Positions 14,424-17,285 of a DNA stretch of 17,285 nucleotides are shown piece after piece (position 1 is the stretch's first letter; each line of letters opens with the position of its first letter). Below the pieces are notes generated by a model that was not told the DNA's origin, made no database searches, and worked only from the letters and a program-made list of their open reading frames with translations. Source of the stretch: an uncultured Neisseria sp. (GTDB taxonomy: Bacteria; Pseudomonadota; Gammaproteobacteria; Burkholderiales; Neisseriaceae); assembly GCA_927911515.1 (NCBI GenBank), contig CAKMQH010000237.1, positions 1 through 17,285 on the forward strand. The letters are read 5' to 3'. Both the position numbers and the translations under genes were made by a program.

Positions 14424-15527
14424 ATGATGGATAATCTGTTACCTAAAATCAAAACCATACGGATTATGCTGCGCGATATGAGCGAGCAGCAAGAAGCCGT
14501 TTTCCGTATGGCCTTTAAAATGCACAATACGACGAACTATCAGATTCTTGACTCAGATTCAGATGAAATACCAGATTTAGTATTGGTAGATACTGATACT
14601 GCTGAGGGCATTGAAACTTGGAAAACGCTCAAAATCAAATATCCTGATATTCCTGTTGCGATGTTTTGTTCGCAAGAGCCATCTGTTACAACGCCGTATT
14701 TGGCTAAGCCGGTTAAATTCGATACCTTATTCCCGATTTTGAGAAGTTTGGCGCAGGGGGGGAATATTTTTGATGCTTCGGCTCAAAAGGCGGGAGTACA
14801 AGAAGGAACGCAAAACGGTAACGAAAGTAGAAAGGCTACTATTCGTCGCTTTAATCCGAATAAAGGATTACTTGGTGCTTTGAAGTTTGCCAGTCAAGGC
14901 CATCAGGATATTGCCGTTTTACATGAGGGCAAACCGGTATTAATTGTTTTCCCAAGTATTCAAAGGGTATTGCTGACAGTCAACGCCCATGAGTTAGAAG
15001 GGCTTTGTAAAAATGACAATTTATCTGTTGTATGCAAAGTCGTGCCGGATAATCCTCAGTGGAAAGAAAAAGCCAAAGTAACGATTATGTCTTGTTTGTG
15101 GCAGATGGCAATTTGGACTGCTCAGGGAAGATTGATTTATCCGATGACTCCCCAAACGATTTTCACTTTAAAGCGTTGGCCTAATTTGACCAGGCTTGCT
15201 CCGGTTCCAGAGTCTATGAGGTTATCTGCGTTTTTAACTAAAACATCAGTCAACTTAAATATCCTCTATAAAGTTATGCCTTTGGAAATGCCGGATATCT
15301 TGAATTATTTGGCGGCAACTTCTGTAACAGGCTTTTTGGCAACCGATAGCGAATATGCTCCGAATCAAGCTAATCAGCATGCCAATATTTCTGAACATGT
15401 TAGTGTTAATAGTGATGTGCCTGATAGTCAGATGGTTAAGGATGCAGAAAAAGTGGCAGGTCCTTCGCAAGAGCAGCCACGCGGTTTGTTACAGCGCTTA
15501 ATGCGTAAATTATTGGGAAAACGCTAA
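14424..15527 (+). CDS. Degenerate receiver-domain protein of the GTPase/Roadblock operon
   Basis: This 367-aa cytoplasmic protein is not a known named gene to me. Residues about 10-112 look like a response-regulator receiver fold: LVLVD56 at the end of strand 3, FCS83 at strand 4 and K95-P96 at strand 5. The paired acidic residues normally after strand 1 are missing (RIMLRD18), so phosphorylation is doubtful. Residues about 145-325 form a second domain (from FNPNKGLLGALKFASQ to LNYLAATSVTGFLA) vaguely like the DUF4388/PATAN effector domains that accompany bacterial GTPase systems; that comparison is weak. The tail (about 325-367) is low complexity and ends basic (RLMRKLLGKR). ATG 14424 follows AGAGAG; a second ATG at 14427 is possible. 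It lies 17 bases after the FimV-like gene and 12 before the GTPase gene. Confidence 0.55.
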   Translation: MMDNLLPKIKTIRIMLRDMSEQQEAVFRMAFKMHNTTNYQILDSDSDEIPDLVLVDTDTAEGIETWKTLKIKYPDIPVAMFCSQEPSVTTPYLAKPVKFDTLFPILRSLAQGGNIFDASAQKAGVQEGTQNGNESRKATIRRFNPNKGLLGALKFASQGHQDIAVLHEGKPVLIVFPSIQRVLLTVNAHELEGLCKNDNLSVVCKVVPDNPQWKEKAKVTIMSCLWQMAIWTAQGRLIYPMTPQTIFTLKRWPNLTRLAPVPESMRLSAFLTKTSVNLNILYKVMPLEMPDILNYLAATSVTGFLATDSEYAPNQANQHANISEHVSVNSDVPDSQMVKDAEKVAGPSQEQPRGLLQRLMRKLLGKR

Positions 15528-15539
15528 AAAGGACATGTA

Positions 15540-16076
15540 ATGAAAGAAAATAAAATTATCTTTACCGGTCCGGTTGGAGTAGGTAAAACAACAGCAATTT
15601 CTGCGTTATCAGATGAGCCGCCTGTACAGACAGATGCATCTGCATCAGATATGACGCTGGTTCGTAAGGGGTATACCACCGTAGCAATGGATTATGGTGT
15701 GATCCATTTGGATGAAGAAGTCAAAGTTCATTTATATGGTACACCGGGGCAAGAACGTTTTAACTTTATGTGGGAAATTCTAAGCCAGGGTAGTATGGGA
15801 TTGGTATTGCTTTTGGATAATACACGAACAAACCCATTGAAGGATTTGCAATTCTTCTTGGAAGCATTCCGAGAATTATTGAAAACAGCGCCATTAGTAG
15901 TAGGCGTTACCAAAATGGATATTCGTTCATTGCCAAGCGTTGATGTATATCAGAAATATTTAGCACAAAATAATTTTAATGTACCGGTTTTTGAGATTGA
16001 TGCTCGTAGAGAAGATGATGTCAAACAATTGGTTAGCGCAATGTTGTTCTCAATTGATCCGGGTTTAGAGGTATAA
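15540..16076 (+). CDS. Ras-like small GTPase (MglA/CvnD-like, COG2229 type)
   Basis: This 178-aa GTPase has a P-loop GPVGVGKTT (residues 10-18), a switch-I threonine in KGYTTVAMDYG (about T46/T47), a G3 motif GTPGQERF (67-74), a G4 motif TKMD in VVGVTKMDI, and a G5-like IDAR. The G3 aspartate is replaced by Gly (GTPGQ instead of DTPGQ), as in the actinobacterial CvnD GTPases; MglA has a related change. This marks it as a prokaryotic Ras/Arf-like switch and not a translation or transport GTPase. Such proteins work with Roadblock/LC7 partners as GTPase-activating or exchange factors, and two candidates follow in the operon. ATG 15540 has AAGGA at 15530-15534. The next gene begins one base after its stop, so translation is probably coupled. 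Confidence 0.88.
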   Translation: MKENKIIFTGPVGVGKTTAISALSDEPPVQTDASASDMTLVRKGYTTVAMDYGVIHLDEEVKVHLYGTPGQERFNFMWEILSQGSMGLVLLLDNTRTNPLKDLQFFLEAFRELLKTAPLVVGVTKMDIRSLPSVDVYQKYLAQNNFNVPVFEIDARREDDVKQLVSAMLFSIDPGLEV

Positions 16077-16077
16077 A

Positions 16078-16731
16078 ATGGAATCAACACTTTCTTTGCA
16101 ATCAAATTTATATCCCAGAATTACACCTGCTGGTGCTTATTATGCAGTAACCAGCGATACACCAAGTGCAAGTAGAACATTGCTATATAGCTTATTGCGT
16201 GCAAACCCGTCAGAGGTCATTAGTAGTGAAAAAATTCTAGCTTGGGCTGATACCAGTGATATCAATACGGCTTTAAACTTGTTGTACCGTTTGCAACGTT
16301 TAGAGTTTTTATATGGTGATGAAAATATTAGTAACGAAGATATTCATTTAACAGATGAGCAGTTACCGGAATTGTTAGAGCAGTTGTCTAATTCAGGTAA
16401 AGCTTTGCTGGCTGATGAGAATGGCCTGTATTTCGCCAATGCTAATTTTCATCATGAAGCTGCTGAAGAGTTGGGCCTGTTGGCAAGCGAGGTGGCTAAG
16501 ATGGAAGATGGTCATCGCCTGCTGATTCGTAACAATTTGCATATCAATAATAGTGCATGGGGGATTTGTGATCCTTCTGGTCAGAGCGAGTTAACATTTT
16601 TCCCATTGTACATTGGTGAAACTAAGCTGATTCTAGTTATAGGTGGTATGCCTGACTTAAATAAAGAGGCGTTCGTGACACTGGTTAAAGTGTTGTACCA
16701 CAGATATGGTAGCCGCCAGCAAACGATATAA
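16078..16731 (+). CDS. Winged-helix plus Roadblock-like protein
   Basis: This 217-aa soluble protein is not a named family I know. Residues about 25-90 (SRTLLYSLLRANPSEVISSEKILAW...ALNLLYRLQRLEFLYG in part) look like a winged-helix domain of the kind predicted to lie next to Roadblock modules. Residues about 108-210 have a Roadblock/LC7-like pattern: KALLADENGLYFANANF, then an alpha helix EEAAELGLLASEVAKM-like, then strands GICDPSG, LTFFPLY and LILVIGG and a final helix. This gives a second Roadblock-fold partner for the GTPase, analogous to a MglC or heterodimer partner. ATG 16078 is one base after the GTPase stop with AGAGGT upstream. The Roadblock assignment of this gene is inference from pattern alone. 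Confidence 0.5.
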   Translation: MESTLSLQSNLYPRITPAGAYYAVTSDTPSASRTLLYSLLRANPSEVISSEKILAWADTSDINTALNLLYRLQRLEFLYGDENISNEDIHLTDEQLPELLEQLSNSGKALLADENGLYFANANFHHEAAEELGLLASEVAKMEDGHRLLIRNNLHINNSAWGICDPSGQSELTFFPLYIGETKLILVIGGMPDLNKEAFVTLVKVLYHRYGSRQQTI

Positions 16732-16761
16732 CTAAAGTTATAATTTTAGAATGGAATAAAT

Positions 16762-17121
16762 ATGCAACAATTATTAATCTCCGTGTTAAGTGATTTAAAT
16801 AATACTTCTCCTGATATTACAGCTTCAGCTGTAATATCAACTGATGGTTTGCCGATTGCTACGATGCTGCCATCACATTTGAATGCGGACAGAGTTGGTG
16901 CCATGTCTGCAACATTGTTGGCCTTGGGAAACCGTTCAGTGCATGAGCTGGCTTGTGGTGAGTTGGATCAGGTGATGGTTAAAGGCAAAACAGGTTATAT
17001 TCTGTTGAGTCAAGCGGGTGATAATGCAGTATTGGCATTGATGGCAAAGGAAAGCGGTAAACTGGGCTTGATTTTGTTGGATGCAAAACGTGCTGCCAAA
17101 CACATTGCAGAAATTCTATAA
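16762..17121 (+). CDS. Roadblock/LC7 domain protein (MglB-like)
   Basis: This 119-aa protein is a single Roadblock/LC7 domain. It has the hallmark turn STDGLPIATMLP (about residues 26-37), the long central helix starting DRVGAMSATLLALGNRSVHEL, strands QVMVKGKTGYILLSQAG and AVLALMA, and the final helix LLDAKRAAKHIAEIL. Proteins of this kind form dimers that bind Ras-like GTPases and stimulate or regulate their cycle, as MglB does for MglA. It is the last gene of the operon, 30 bases after the previous stop, with GGAATAAAT ahead of ATG 16762. No clear terminator follows in the 85 bases before the tRNA. Confidence 0.85.
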   Translation: MQQLLISVLSDLNNTSPDITASAVISTDGLPIATMLPSHLNADRVGAMSATLLALGNRSVHELACGELDQVMVKGKTGYILLSQAGDNAVLALMAKESGKLGLILLDAKRAAKHIAEIL

Positions 17122-17165
17122 ATTATATAGAAATCATAGTGGTAAAAATCATAAGGAAATAGTTC

Positions 17166-17194
17166 TTGACTTATTTTAAATTTAAGGATAGAAT
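17166..17194 (+). promoter_or_regulatory. Promoter of tRNA-Asn
   Basis: -35 TTGACT (17166-17171) and -10 TAGAAT (17189-17194) are separated by exactly 17 bases, with the tRNA 5' end 13 bases after the -10. It is the best sigma-70-type promoter visible in the window. Confidence 0.85.
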
Positions 17195-17206
17195 TACTTC
17201 CTTAAT

Positions 17207-17282
17207 TCCCCGATAGCTCAGTCGGTAGAGCGACGGACTGTTAATCCGCAGGTCCCTGGTTCGAGCCCAGGTCGGGGAGCCA
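17207..17282 (+). tRNA. tRNA-Asn (anticodon GTT)
   Basis: The acceptor arms TCCCCGA (17207-17213) and TCGGGGA (17272-17278) are complementary. GCTC/GAGC forms the D stem, the anticodon GTT is at 17240-17242 in GGACTGTTAATCC, and CTGGTTCGAGCCCAG forms the T arm. The discriminator is G at 17279 and CCA is encoded at 17280-17282. Sequence and anticodon match bacterial tRNA-Asn, 76 nt long. Confidence 0.97.
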
Positions 17283-17285
17283 AAT

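Noticed and set aside
17166..17285. Integration site with an integrase at the tRNA
   Set aside because: No integrase gene and no second copy of the tRNA 3' end are present in the window, which ends 3 bases after the tRNA.

Overview
The window looks like a chromosomal segment of a commensal Neisseria. The main reason is about a dozen copies of the DNA uptake sequence variant AGGTCGTCTGAA, the dialect described for the N. mucosa / N. sicca / N. macacae group (AG-mucDUS), several of them paired head to head as hairpins. The gene content (ErpA, ArgC, RlmD, a fet-like siderophore ABC transporter) fits. The first ~5.6 kb is visibly GC-rich, while the last ~4.5 kb is visibly AT-rich.

Region 1 (113-5617, + strand) is a ferric-siderophore ABC transporter cluster: two FecCD-type permeases, an FmdE-like protein and an ATPase. 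A 621-aa membrane acyltransferase with a C-terminal SGNH domain sits inside the cluster between uptake sequences. The first permease is split by a one-base insertion.

Region 2 (5618-7392) holds a hairpin terminator, an intergenic repeat, a minus-strand zinc-ribbon/coiled-coil membrane protein whose start is out of frame with its body, an AT-rich gap with a tiny ORF, and erpA (minus).

Region 3 (7393-8911) holds a phage-type S24 repressor (minus), an AT-rich spacer with operator-like inverted repeats, and a small secreted protein on the plus strand.

Region 4 (8912-12791) holds argC (minus), an exported L,D-transpeptidase (minus, two one-base deletions) and rlmD (plus, one one-base deletion). 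The five single-base indels in this window all sit in or beside short mononucleotide runs, so sequencing error is at least as likely as real gene decay.

Region 5 (12955-17121, + strand) is the most interesting part. It is a tight five-gene operon encoding a membrane-anchored FimV-like protein, a degenerate receiver-domain protein with a second conserved-looking domain, a Ras-like small GTPase, a winged-helix/Roadblock-like protein and a canonical Roadblock/LC7 protein. The composition recalls the MglA-MglB polarity switches and bacterial GTPase/Roadblock conservons, here joined to a FimV-like anchor. It may be an undescribed polarity or type IV pilus control module. A tRNA-Asn(GTT) gene with its own promoter closes the window.
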